Made by a program: the position numbers and the translations under genes
Notes under the pieces: generated by a model
Database searches by the model: none
What the model was told of the DNA's origin: nothing
What the model saw: only the letters and a program-made list of their open reading frames with translations
Part shown: positions 44,038 through 51,872 of the stretch, one piece after another
Position numbering within the stretch: the stretch's first letter is position 1
Layout: every line of letters begins with the position of its first letter
Source of the DNA: Corynebacterium uberis
Lineage (GTDB): Bacteria > Actinomycetota > Actinomycetes > Mycobacteriales > Mycobacteriaceae
Length of the DNA: 64,000 bases
Direction: 5' to 3'
Assembly (NCBI RefSeq): GCF_020616335.1
Contig: NZ_CP085051.1
Span: 2,294,001-2,358,000, forward strand

Positions 44038-45159
44038 ATGGATCGCCCCTTCCATAGTCGCACTGGCCATAGCCACACCGGCCGCACTGCCCGCGCTGTT
44101 CGTGGTGCCTGTGTTGCCCTGTTCGCCGGCTGCCTGCTGGCCTCGTGTTCGTCCCAGCCCGCGGAGCCGCCCAGCGCCGCGCCGAGCACCCGCGCCGGGG
44201 GCGCGGATGATTCTGAGGGGCCCACCAGCGCCACCTCCGGGCACCGCTACTTAGACCTTCAGGCCCACCGCGGTGGGCGCGGGGAGTGGACCGAGGAGTC
44301 CGCCCAGGCGTTTCGGGAGTCGCTGGACCTGAAGGTGACCACCCTGGAGTTTGACATTGTCATCTCCAAGGACGGCGTGCCCGTGGTCTGGCATGACCCG
44401 CGGGTCAAGGAAGAAAAGTGCGCCGACACCAAGCCGGCGAGCCCGAAGGACCCGCAGTTCCCCTACGTGGGCAAGCTGGTCCACGAGCTGACGTGGAAGC
44501 AGCTGCAAACCCTGGATTGCTCCAAGAAGCTGGCGGACTTCCCCAACGCCAAGCACGAGAAGGGCAACCGGATGCTCCAGCTCGATGATGTGCTGGAGAT
44601 GGCCTCCGACCACCCGGAGGTCCGCTTCAACATTGAAACGAAGGTGGAGGGCGATAAGCGCAAGGACTCCGCGGAGCCGCAGGAGTTTGTGGACGCCATC
44701 CTGCCCGTGGTGGCCAAGCACCACGCCACGCAGCGCACCACCATCCAGTCCTTCGATTGGCGAACCCTGCCGCTGGTGCGCGAGGCCGCCCCGGAGATTC
44801 CGCTGGTCATGCTGTGGGATGAGACGACCTGGGTGTCCCACTCCCCGTGGACGGGCGACGTGGACTTTGACGCGGTGGGCGGCAACATCTTCAAGGCGGC
44901 GGCCAAGATCGGCGCGGACGTGCTCTCCCCCGGCTACTCCCAGCCCTATGGGCGCAACGTCGGCGACCCGGACTACCGCCCGGTGGCCACCGCGGCGTTT
45001 GTCAAGCAGGCCCATGAGAAGAACCTCAAGGTCATCCCCTGGACGGTGAACAATGAGTTCACCATGCGCGAGCAGATCAAGGCGGGTGTGGACGGCCTGA
45101 TCACCGACTACCCCTCCACCCTCAAGCGGGTCCTGGACCAGGAGGGCGTGCGCTACTAG
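44038..45159 (+). CDS. Glycerophosphodiester phosphodiesterase lipoprotein
   Basis: This is a 373-residue GDPD-family enzyme releasing glycerol-3-phosphate from glycerophosphodiesters. An N-terminal lipoprotein signal ends in LLASC (lipobox; Cys about residue 37). The TIM-barrel motifs LQAHRGGRGEWTEES and TLEFDIVISKDGVPVVWHDP (His/Glu/Asp catalytic and metal residues) and VIPWTVNNEFTMREQIKAGVDGLITDYP are present. It probably acts outside the membrane. Its stop abuts that of ugd on the other strand. Confidence 0.92.
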   Translation: MDRPFHSRTGHSHTGRTARAVRGACVALFAGCLLASCSSQPAEPPSAAPSTRAGGADDSEGPTSATSGHRYLDLQAHRGGRGEWTEESAQAFRESLDLKVTTLEFDIVISKDGVPVVWHDPRVKEEKCADTKPASPKDPQFPYVGKLVHELTWKQLQTLDCSKKLADFPNAKHEKGNRMLQLDDVLEMASDHPEVRFNIETKVEGDKRKDSAEPQEFVDAILPVVAKHHATQRTTIQSFDWRTLPLVREAAPEIPLVMLWDETTWVSHSPWTGDVDFDAVGGNIFKAAAKIGADVLSPGYSQPYGRNVGDPDYRPVATAAFVKQAHEKNLKVIPWTVNNEFTMREQIKAGVDGLITDYPSTLKRVLDQEGVRY

Positions 45160-46494
45160 CTAGTCGCTTAGCGACGCCGCCCTCCCCAACGCCCGCACCC
45201 GCCACCCGGCGGCCCGCCACGCCGCAAGGTCGAGCACATTGCGGGCGTCCACGATGTCCCGGCGGGCCACCAGCGCGCCCGTGGCCTGCGGGTCCAGGGC
45301 CTTGAACTGCTCCCACTCGGTGGCCACCACCACCACTTCCGCCCCGCGCAGCGCCGCCTCCAAGTCTGGGGCATAGCCCAGGGTGGGAAACAGCCGGCGG
45401 GCGTTGTCCATGGCCTGCGGGTCAAAGACCGTCACCTGCGCCCCACCCAGCGACAGGGCGCCAGCCACGTGCAGCGCCGGGGAATCGCGCACGTCATCAG
45501 AATTCGGCTTAAAAGCCGCGCCCAGCACGCACACCCGCGCCCCCGCCAGCGTGCCGCCGCACAACTGCGTGGTCAGCTCCACCACCCGCTCGCGGCGGCG
45601 CAGGTTGATCGCGTCCACCTCGCGCAAGAACGTGAGCGCCTGGTCCACGCCCAGCTCCCCGGCCCGGGCCATAAACGCCCGGATGTCCTTGGGCAGGCAG
45701 CCGCCCCCAAACCCCAGTCCGGCGCCCAGGAACTTCGGCCCAATGCGCTCATCCAAGCCGATGGCGTGCGCCAGGTCCGTCACGTCCGCACCTGCGGCCT
45801 CGCAGACCTCAGACACGGCGTTGATAAAGGAAATCTTGGTGGCCAAAAACGCGTTGGCGGACACCTTGACCAGCTCCGCGGTGGGCACGCCCATGACCAG
45901 CAGGGGGCTGCCTGCGGCGATGGGCCGCGCGTAGACCTCGCGCAGCTGGTCCACCGCCCAATCCGCCCCCTCGCGGGCACCCACCACGATGCGATCCGGG
46001 GCGACCGTATCCTCCACCGCGTGGCCCTCGCGCAGGAACTCCGGGTTCCACACCACCTCCACGTCAGCACGCTGCCCGGCCAGGCGATCGACGCGGGCCT
46101 GCAAGCGGGCCGCCGTGCCCACCGGAACCGTGGACTTGCCCACGATGAGATGGCGGCCCTCCAGGTGCGGGACCAGGGCGTCGATAGCCGCATCGACAAA
46201 GCTCACATCCGCAGCGAAGCTGCCCTGCTGTTGCGGGGTGCCCACCGCAAGGAAATGGATGTGGGCGCGGGCGGCGGCGTCGCTAAGCAAACAAGAAAAC
46301 CGCAACCTGCCTGCGGCCAGCTGCTCGCGCAGCACCTCCTCCAAACCCGGCTCGAAGAAAGGCACCCGGCCGGCGGCAAGGCTAGCAACCTTGGCGGCGT
46401 CCACATCCACCCCGATGACATCGTGGCCCAGCTGCGCCATACACGCCGCGTGCGTAGCCCCCAGGTACCCCGTTCCGATGACTGAGATCTGCAT
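45160..46494 (-). CDS. ugd: UDP-glucose 6-dehydrogenase
   Basis: This 444-residue NAD-dependent enzyme makes UDP-glucuronate. The N-terminal Rossmann motif is ISVIGTGYLGATHAACMAQLGHDV. The catalytic Cys is in GLGFGGGCLPKDIRAF (about residue 260). The Lys/Asn substrate block ELVKVSANAFLATKISFINAVSE and the C-terminal UDP domain FKPNSDDVRDSPAL are present. ATG 46494 starts at the Rossmann strand; the earlier frame is not needed. It overlaps nothing but ends directly against the GDPD gene. Two near-copies of the window motif (GTCGCTAAGC) fall at its 3' end and at 46279. Confidence 0.94.
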   Translation of the reverse strand: MQISVIGTGYLGATHAACMAQLGHDVIGVDVDAAKVASLAAGRVPFFEPGLEEVLREQLAAGRLRFSCLLSDAAARAHIHFLAVGTPQQQGSFAADVSFVDAAIDALVPHLEGRHLIVGKSTVPVGTAARLQARVDRLAGQRADVEVVWNPEFLREGHAVEDTVAPDRIVVGAREGADWAVDQLREVYARPIAAGSPLLVMGVPTAELVKVSANAFLATKISFINAVSEVCEAAGADVTDLAHAIGLDERIGPKFLGAGLGFGGGCLPKDIRAFMARAGELGVDQALTFLREVDAINLRRRERVVELTTQLCGGTLAGARVCVLGAAFKPNSDDVRDSPALHVAGALSLGGAQVTVFDPQAMDNARRLFPTLGYAPDLEAALRGAEVVVVATEWEQFKALDPQATGALVARRDIVDARNVLDLAAWRAAGWRVRALGRAASLSD

Positions 46495-46547
46495 AGCCAC
46501 AGTTGTAGCGCCCCGCGGTAAACACGCGGTGAACGCCACGACACGCC

Positions 46548-47120
46548 TTATCGGAAGTTCAAATACGCCTTCGACGGCGTGGGCCCACGCTGCCCCTGAT
46601 ACTTCGACCCCAGCGCATCCGAACCATAAGGCGTAGCAGCCGGCGAAGACATCTGGAAAATAGCCAACTGGCCCACCTTCATGCCCGGATACAGCACGAT
46701 GGGCAGGTTAGCCACGTTGGACAGCTCCAAGGTGATGTAGCCGCTAAAGCCGGGATCAATGAACCCCGCCGTCGAGTGCGTGAGCAGCCCCAACCGGCCC
46801 AGCGAAGACTTGCCCTCCAGCCGGCCCGCAAGATGATCCGGCAGCGTGAACTTCTCCAGCGTGGAGGCCAACACAAACTCCCCCGGATGCAGCACAAAGG
46901 AATCGTCCGGATCCACCTCAACCAGGCTGGTCAGCTCCGGCATCTCCTGCTTGGGATCAATGTGGGTGTACTTCGAGTTATTGAACACCCGAAAGAAGCG
47001 ATCCAGGCGCACGTCCACGCTGGACGGCTGGATCAGCGCAGGATCGAAGGGCTCAATACCCAGGTCCCCGGAGTCGATGGCGGCGGCGATGTCGTGGTCT
47101 GAAAGCAGCACGGTGTCCAT
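46548..47120 (-). CDS. dcd: dCTP deaminase (dUMP-forming type likely)
   Basis: This is a 190-residue trimeric enzyme of the dCTP deaminase/dUTPase fold. The nucleotide site is [34 protein letters not shown], and the tail motif [18 protein letters not shown] closes over the substrate. In many Actinobacteria this enzyme also cleaves the product to dUMP; that is an assumption here. ATG 47120 is chosen, with GTG 47111 (VLLSDHD) equally close to the usual start. Confidence 0.94.
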   Translation of the reverse strand: MDTVLLSDHDIAAAIDSGDLGIEPFDPALIQPSSVDVRLDRFFRVFNNSKYTHIDPKQEMPELTSLVEVDPDDSFVLHPGEFVLASTLEKFTLPDHLAGRLEGKSSLGRLGLLTHSTAGFIDPGFSGYITLELSNVANLPIVLYPGMKVGQLAIFQMSSPAATPYGSDALGSKYQGQRGPTPSKAYLNFR

Positions 47121-47188
47121 CCTAACCGGCACGGTTAGCGTGCGGGGCGGCGGTGGTGCTAGGATATCCCGCAGTGCCTGATAGGCGT

Positions 47189-47262
47189 GCCGATGTAGTT
47201 CAATGGTAGAACATCAGCTTCCCAAGCTGAATACGCGGGTTCGATTCCCGTCATCGGCTCCA
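47189..47262 (+). tRNA. tRNA-Gly (anticodon CCC)
   Basis: Acceptor GCCGATG pairs with CATCGGC, and the CCA end is encoded (47260-47262). The D arm is GTTCAATGGTAGAAC. The anticodon stem TCAGC/GCTGA encloses loop TTCCCAA, giving CCC (reads GGG glycine codons). The T arm is CGGGTTCGATTCCCG. The total is 74 nt with CCA. Confidence 0.97.
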
Positions 47263-47267
47263 CACAT

Positions 47268-47313
47268 GGGAACCAGTGCTCAAACACGAGCACGAGGTTC
47301 CCTCTCTTTTTTT
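47268..47313 (+). terminator. Intrinsic terminator after tRNA-Gly
   Basis: GGGAACC and GTGCTC (47268-47281) pair with GAGCAC and GGTTCCC (47288-47302) around a short loop, and T7 follows (47307-47313). It begins five bases after the tRNA. Confidence 0.93.
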
Positions 47314-47709
47314 GGGGGAGAGCGGACAGACGCAAGCCCGGGCCACTGCGCAGCCGCGGTGAGGGGTTTTCTCCTCAGCTTCGATGTGCCCGCCGCAAGG
47401 CGACCTCACGCCTTCATTCATTACCGATCCCGCGGGTCAACACTCCACACAACACTCCCCCGGGTCGTGGCGCGGCGACCCTCGTGTGCTCGACGACCCG
47501 GCTGGCACAACCATCTGCCGATCCCCGGGCTCACCGCCGTCAGAGCGGCCACAGTGTCCCGCGGTCGCGCCCCTATCGCCACATTGCCGCCCCACAGCTA
47601 CCTGCCAGCTAGCCCCCTGTGTCGCAGCACCACGACCTCAGTACTCGGTGCTAGCTTGGTGTCACCAACAGATACTACGTGCATCGTTGTTCGAGAAGAG
47701 GGGCCTGTT
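47314..47709 (+). other. Gene-free stretch, 396 bases
   Basis: It contains no supported gene. The open frame here lacks a ribosome site and has implausible composition. It should contain the promoter of the small gene at 47710. No repeat or RNA was recognised. Confidence 0.5.
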
Positions 47710-47928
47710 TTGAATTCCAACGAGTCGGACGTCCAGATTGTCACCCGCGGCTTCGCGCTGCTGCAAACCGTCTCCCAGATGCCCGAGGATGAGATGCGCT
47801 CCACGCTGAGCGCCGAGCTCACCGACCTGGGGGTGGAGGTGGACCCGCAGGCGAGTTCTTTTGAGCTTATCGACGCCTTCGGGGCCGCCCTCGCAGACCT
47901 CGCACGGTCCGCCCGCGAGAGCGCCTAA
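47710..47928 (+). CDS. Small hypothetical acidic protein
   Basis: This 72-residue protein begins (TTG) NSNESDVQIVTRGFALLQTVSQMPEDEMRSTLSAELTDLGVEVD and is helical and acidic. A purine-rich AAGAGGGG lies upstream of the TTG. Codon use looks coding only from here, not further upstream. No family is recognised. It includes a GTCGATAAGC copy (47865, LIDA). Confidence 0.55.
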   Translation: MNSNESDVQIVTRGFALLQTVSQMPEDEMRSTLSAELTDLGVEVDPQASSFELIDAFGAALADLARSARESA

Positions 47929-47952
47929 GCCACACTCACTTCACACCGCGGT

Positions 47953-49644
47953 CTACTTCTTGCAGCGCACGATGGGCTGCGGGTCGTAGACCGTGGTCTG
48001 CTCTTGGCGGGAGATTTCCCGGCCGGACAGATCCTTAATAATGCGGGTGTCCGAGGTAGTAAACCCGGGGGCGCCCGCCGAGGGGGCGCACTTGTCCCCG
48101 CCCAGTTCAATGGTCTGCGGCTGGGTCTGCGCCCACCGCCCACCGTTGACGGATTCCACGTTGACGGTCTTGACTCCCATGAGCCGCACCGTGACGGATT
48201 TTTCGCCCATCTGGGTATCGATGCGCACCGGGTACTCAGAATTATTCTTAAACTGCAGGTCAATCGCGCCCTCGTAGACGGTGGCCTCGCGGCCCGCCGG
48301 GTAGCGGGAGATGTAGTAGCTGTGCGCGGTGTGGGCCACGTCTTCCATGCCGGCGAAGTAGGCGGCGTTGTACAGGGTGGTGGCGAACTGTGAGATGCCG
48401 CCGCCGACGGCCTCATCCGCGTGCCCGTTGAGGATGATCCCGGACTTCACGTAGCCCTGGGCCTCCCCGCGGGGACCGGTGAACCCGTTGAGGGAGAACG
48501 TATCCCCAGGGGCGACGATCGCCCCGTTGACCGTCTGGGCGGTCAGCGCAATGTTCTTACCGGAGGCCTCCGAGAAGCCCTCCGTGGTGAACTCCCCGAT
48601 GACGTCATCGAAGGTGGCCTTTTCTGCCATTTCGGTGGTGAAGCTGGCCGGGGTGTCCTCATAGAGGACGTCGAACTCGCGCTCCTTGTCGCCGGTGATG
48701 CGCGCGGGCAGGTCCTTGAGGGTGTCCTCCCACTTGATGGTCACGCCGTCCACGTGCGGGGTGATCACGCGCTGTTCGCCGAAGGTGATTTCTGCGTTGC
48801 GGCGCTGGCGTTCGGTTTGGGTGAGGTTTTCCGCCAGGATGCCCTGGGCGGCCTCCACGTTGATGTCGGTGCGCAGCGCGTCCTTGTCGGGCACGAAGGT
48901 GACCACCTCGCCCATGCGCTCCGGGGGGATGACGCCGTCGATGTGGTCGCGCCCGTGGGCGATGATCGGCTTGGACACAGCCTTGGCAGCATCGCCTTCC
49001 GCCGCTGCCTTGACGGCTGCGGCACGGATCTCCGGCTCCTTGACGGCAGCCTTGATGGTCACGCCCTCTGGCATGAGCCATTCCGTGGTCACGGCGTGGC
49101 GCAGCTCATCGCGGTCCACGCTTTGGCCGTTGACCGGCTCCTCGGTGACCACCTTCCCGGCGTCCAAATGCACCGCGCCGTTGACGGGCTCGCGGGTCAA
49201 CTCGTCGTGGACGCGGCGCAGGGCGGGGGTAAACAGCCTGTCGTCCGCAGTGGAGACCATGTCCACTTCATAGGTGTGGAAGAAGCGCTGCACGCGGGTG
49301 ATCGGGTTCAACGATTGGGAACCGGCTGCCGCGACGGTGGCCTTCCAGTCCGGGCGCACGCCGGATTCGGCGGGCACGAAGGTAGCCGTCATGTCGCCGG
49401 CGTGCACCTGCACCGGTTGGGAGGTCACCTGCCCAAAGGCTGTTTCCAGCGTCTCGGCGGCAGCGGCCTGGGACATGCCGCCGATGGCGACGCCGCCGAC
49501 GGTCGCCCCGCGGGGGACGTCTCCGCGGGTGATCAGAAAGTCTGCGGCATACCCCACGGCGGTAATCCCGATGAGCCCGGCGATGATGCCCAGACCAATG
49601 CGCAGGCCGCGGCCACCGGAACGCCGGTTCTTCGTCTTAGTCAC
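47953..49644 (-). CDS. VanW-domain membrane-anchored protein
   Basis: This is a 563-residue protein with a basic N terminus and one transmembrane helix (about 13-35). Repeated YoaR/peptidoglycan-binding-4-like domains follow (about 45-370), then a VanW domain (about 385-500: PGDTFSLNGFTGPRGEAQGYVKSG, DEAVGGGISQFATTLYNAAYFAG, SYYISRYPAGREATVY). VanW-type proteins are linked to cell-wall peptide binding or resistance, but their function is not settled. GTG 49644 lies close behind TACCCT, consistent with a leaderless message. It is 32 bases after the GH3 gene, perhaps in one unit. Confidence 0.88.
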   Translation of the reverse strand: MTKTKNRRSGGRGLRIGLGIIAGLIGITAVGYAADFLITRGDVPRGATVGGVAIGGMSQAAAAETLETAFGQVTSQPVQVHAGDMTATFVPAESGVRPDWKATVAAAGSQSLNPITRVQRFFHTYEVDMVSTADDRLFTPALRRVHDELTREPVNGAVHLDAGKVVTEEPVNGQSVDRDELRHAVTTEWLMPEGVTIKAAVKEPEIRAAAVKAAAEGDAAKAVSKPIIAHGRDHIDGVIPPERMGEVVTFVPDKDALRTDINVEAAQGILAENLTQTERQRRNAEITFGEQRVITPHVDGVTIKWEDTLKDLPARITGDKEREFDVLYEDTPASFTTEMAEKATFDDVIGEFTTEGFSEASGKNIALTAQTVNGAIVAPGDTFSLNGFTGPRGEAQGYVKSGIILNGHADEAVGGGISQFATTLYNAAYFAGMEDVAHTAHSYYISRYPAGREATVYEGAIDLQFKNNSEYPVRIDTQMGEKSVTVRLMGVKTVNVESVNGGRWAQTQPQTIELGGDKCAPSAGAPGFTTSDTRIIKDLSGREISRQEQTTVYDPQPIVRCKK

Positions 49645-49676
49645 GGTAGCTAGGGTAACCGTCGGGGGAGTGAAAT

Positions 49677-50951
49677 TCACATCTCCGCGCCTGCCCATGT
49701 GGTGTAGTCAGGCAACGCGTGCGAGCGCGCGGGCACCATCGGCTCCGCGCTTCCGTCCGCGCCGACCATATATATCCGCAGCAGCCCAATAACCTGAGGC
49801 ACTGGTTGGATCATGGGGAAACGGGGCTGGGCGCCGGCCTCCAGCTCCTCGCGGGCGCGCTGCGCCAGGGCATGCCCACCTGCGGTGCGGCTCGCGGCGT
49901 CGAGAAGCTGGGGTACCGGCATCGCGCCGGACACGACGGCGGCGTCCACCCGGTCGATGACCTCCTCCAGCTGCTCGCCGGAGGACCACAACGCCTGATC
50001 CGCCCCCGCAATCACCGCCGCCTCCACCGCCTGCGGCAAGGAGAAGTGATCGGAGATGGCCTTCATCCCGGACAGATCATCCGTGTACGCGGCAGAGACA
50101 AAGGGATTGCCGCCCGGGTACGCGCCCGAGCGCAGCAGCCGATAGACCGCCGGGTCCAGGCTGGCCGGGGTATCGCCCGTGCTCAAACCCGGGATGGACA
50201 GGTGCCCCACCATCACCGCCGTGCCCGGGGCCTGGCGCAGCGCCGGACCATAAGCGGCCAAGTCCAACTGGCACAGCTGCTCAAACGGGGGCGTGACCGC
50301 CGCAGCCTTGTGCGTGTCCCCCGACGCCGCCCCATGGCCCGGGAAGTGCTTGAACACCGGCTCGATGCCCACCGAGCGCAGCCCGCGGGCGAACGCCGCC
50401 GCATAGCGGGCCGCCTCCGGCGCCGTGGTGCCAAAGGAACGATCGCCCACGATGTCCAGGCCCGTGGAGTCCACGTCCAGCACCGGCGCAAAATCCACCG
50501 TGATGCCGTGGTCGGCTAGGCGGGTGCCCAGCTGCGCGGCCTGCTCGGCCACCTGCTCCGGGGAACCTGACTGGGCCAGCTCCCGCGGGGCCGCAAGCTC
50601 GCCAAGCACCTGGGAGTGGCGCTGCACCCGCCCGCCCTCAAAGTCAATGGACACGGAGAAGTCGCGGCCCGCGTGCTCCCGCAGCGCGGCAATATTGCGG
50701 CCCTCCTCCGTAAGGATCGCCGGATCGGCCCAGCTGCTAATAAAGATCCCGCCGACGCCCTGATCCAGCTTGGCCACGGCATCATCAAAGTCCGTGACCC
50801 CCACCACCATCAGCGACGCCACGAGGTCCCGCCGTAGCTGCTGGTCTAGCTCCACCGCGGCACCCGCCGCCCCAGGATGCGCCCCGATGAACAGGGCACA
50901 GGTGCAGGTAATGGCCAGGACGCGCCGGACGCGCGAGCGACGGGCAAACAT
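49677..50951 (-). CDS. Secreted GH3 glycosidase (NagZ-like)
   Basis: This is a 424-residue protein. A signal peptide (RRVLAITCTCALFIGAHPGAAGA) precedes a GH3 TIM barrel. Motifs are FISSWADPA, SIDFEGGRVQRH, FAPVLDVDS, and KHFPGHGAASGDTHK, in which the KH(F/P)GHG...D...H loop of NagZ-type beta-N-acetylglucosaminidases is complete and supplies the acid/base His and Asp. The late AAYTDDLSGMKAI contains the expected nucleophile Asp. It probably acts on muropeptides in the envelope. ATG 50951 or TTG 50960 (closer to GAGGAG) is the start. Confidence 0.88.
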   Translation of the reverse strand: MFARRSRVRRVLAITCTCALFIGAHPGAAGAAVELDQQLRRDLVASLMVVGVTDFDDAVAKLDQGVGGIFISSWADPAILTEEGRNIAALREHAGRDFSVSIDFEGGRVQRHSQVLGELAAPRELAQSGSPEQVAEQAAQLGTRLADHGITVDFAPVLDVDSTGLDIVGDRSFGTTAPEAARYAAAFARGLRSVGIEPVFKHFPGHGAASGDTHKAAAVTPPFEQLCQLDLAAYGPALRQAPGTAVMVGHLSIPGLSTGDTPASLDPAVYRLLRSGAYPGGNPFVSAAYTDDLSGMKAISDHFSLPQAVEAAVIAGADQALWSSGEQLEEVIDRVDAAVVSGAMPVPQLLDAASRTAGGHALAQRAREELEAGAQPRFPMIQPVPQVIGLLRIYMVGADGSAEPMVPARSHALPDYTTWAGAEM

Positions 50952-51078
50952 GGGGGACAATCGGCTCCTCTGTGGGGGTGGGCCAGGCGGGTGCGAGCGC
51001 ACCCCCCACACCTTAACCCCATCCGCCCGCCGCCGGGAGCCTCTAGGATGGGCCGGAAGCAAGCCCCCTGTTGTACAG

Positions 51079-51117
51079 CCCGAAAAGACCCGCAAAGTCC
51101 CGAAAAGACCCGAAGAG
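51079..51117 (+). repeat. Short tandem repeat in the leader of the UspA gene
   Basis: Two copies of a 20-base unit starting CCCGAAAAGACCCG stand just before the start codon. They give an A/G-rich leader that merges with the ribosome site region. Confidence 0.6.
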
Positions 51118-51128
51118 AAAGGCCCACC

Positions 51129-51617
51129 ATGGCTGAACCCACCGTCCTGGTTGCCTTCGACGGCTCGGAGGAGTCCCGGCGCGCTCTGCGCTACGCCGCG
51201 CTCCTGCTGCGCCCAGACACCGTGGATATTGTCACCGCCTGGGAGCCCATGGCCCGCCAGGCCGCCCGCGCATCCAGCATGTCCGGGCTCCACCAGGGGG
51301 ACTGGCTAGCCGTCACCGAAACGGATGACCCCGCCTGGGCTGCCGCCCGCGAAATCTGCCGCGCCGGGGTGCTGCTTGCGGAAGGCTGGGGGCTTTCCGC
51401 CCGCGGCAGCCTCGTCGAATCCACCACGTCGGTGTGGTCCGCAATTATCGACGCCGCCGCCGAACTGCACCCCGCAGCAATCGTCACCGGGACGCGCGCC
51501 GTCCGCGGCGTGAAATCCCTGTGGCGCAATTCCACCGCGGACTCGCTGGTTAAAAACGCCGGCGTGCCCGTCTTCATCGTGCCGCCCTGCGCCGACCCGG
51601 CGTCCCGGCCCGACTAG
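51129..51617 (+). CDS. Universal stress protein (UspA family)
   Basis: This single-domain protein of 162 residues starts TVLVAFDGSEESRRALRYAA. The ATP-binding pattern G-x-R-x3-G-x9-S is visible in GTRAVRGVKSLWRNSTADS near the C terminus, followed by VKNAGVPVFIV. It has a stress or dormancy role with ATP-dependent dimer function in relatives. Confidence 0.92.
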   Translation: MAEPTVLVAFDGSEESRRALRYAALLLRPDTVDIVTAWEPMARQAARASSMSGLHQGDWLAVTETDDPAWAAAREICRAGVLLAEGWGLSARGSLVESTTSVWSAIIDAAAELHPAAIVTGTRAVRGVKSLWRNSTADSLVKNAGVPVFIVPPCADPASRPD

Positions 51618-51644
51618 CCGCACCCGCCCTGGTAGGCTGCGACC

Positions 51645-51842
51645 ATGGCGTTTGAATCCGATTCCCTCACCCGCCGCACCGCCGGGCCCGCCGTGGCCAG
51701 CGTTGTGGTGGGCATCGCGCTCGGCGTGGTGGCCATACTCGGGGTCTCCGCATTTACCGGTCATGACTCCGTGCCCCAGGGAGGCGCCACCCCGGCAAGC
51801 TCCGCCCTGTTAGGCAGCCCGGAGTACGGCTCCCGCGGATAG
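51645..51842 (+). CDS. DUF2613 small membrane protein
   Basis: This 65-residue protein has one transmembrane helix (about 15-38, AVASVVVGIALGVVAILGVSAF) and a short exported tail. The pattern matches the actinobacterial DUF2613 family, often found beside aftD. The ATG at 51645 starts it; its stop is 30 bases before aftD. Confidence 0.82.
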   Translation: MAFESDSLTRRTAGPAVASVVVGIALGVVAILGVSAFTGHDSVPQGGATPASSALLGSPEYGSRG

Positions 51843-51872
51843 CCCGCGGCGCGAGCCCTCACCTGCACCCCC

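Noticed and set aside
47203..47709. Long reading of the small gene starting inside the tRNA
   Set aside because: It would begin inside tRNA-Gly and cross a strong terminator; coding-like composition begins only at TTG 47710.
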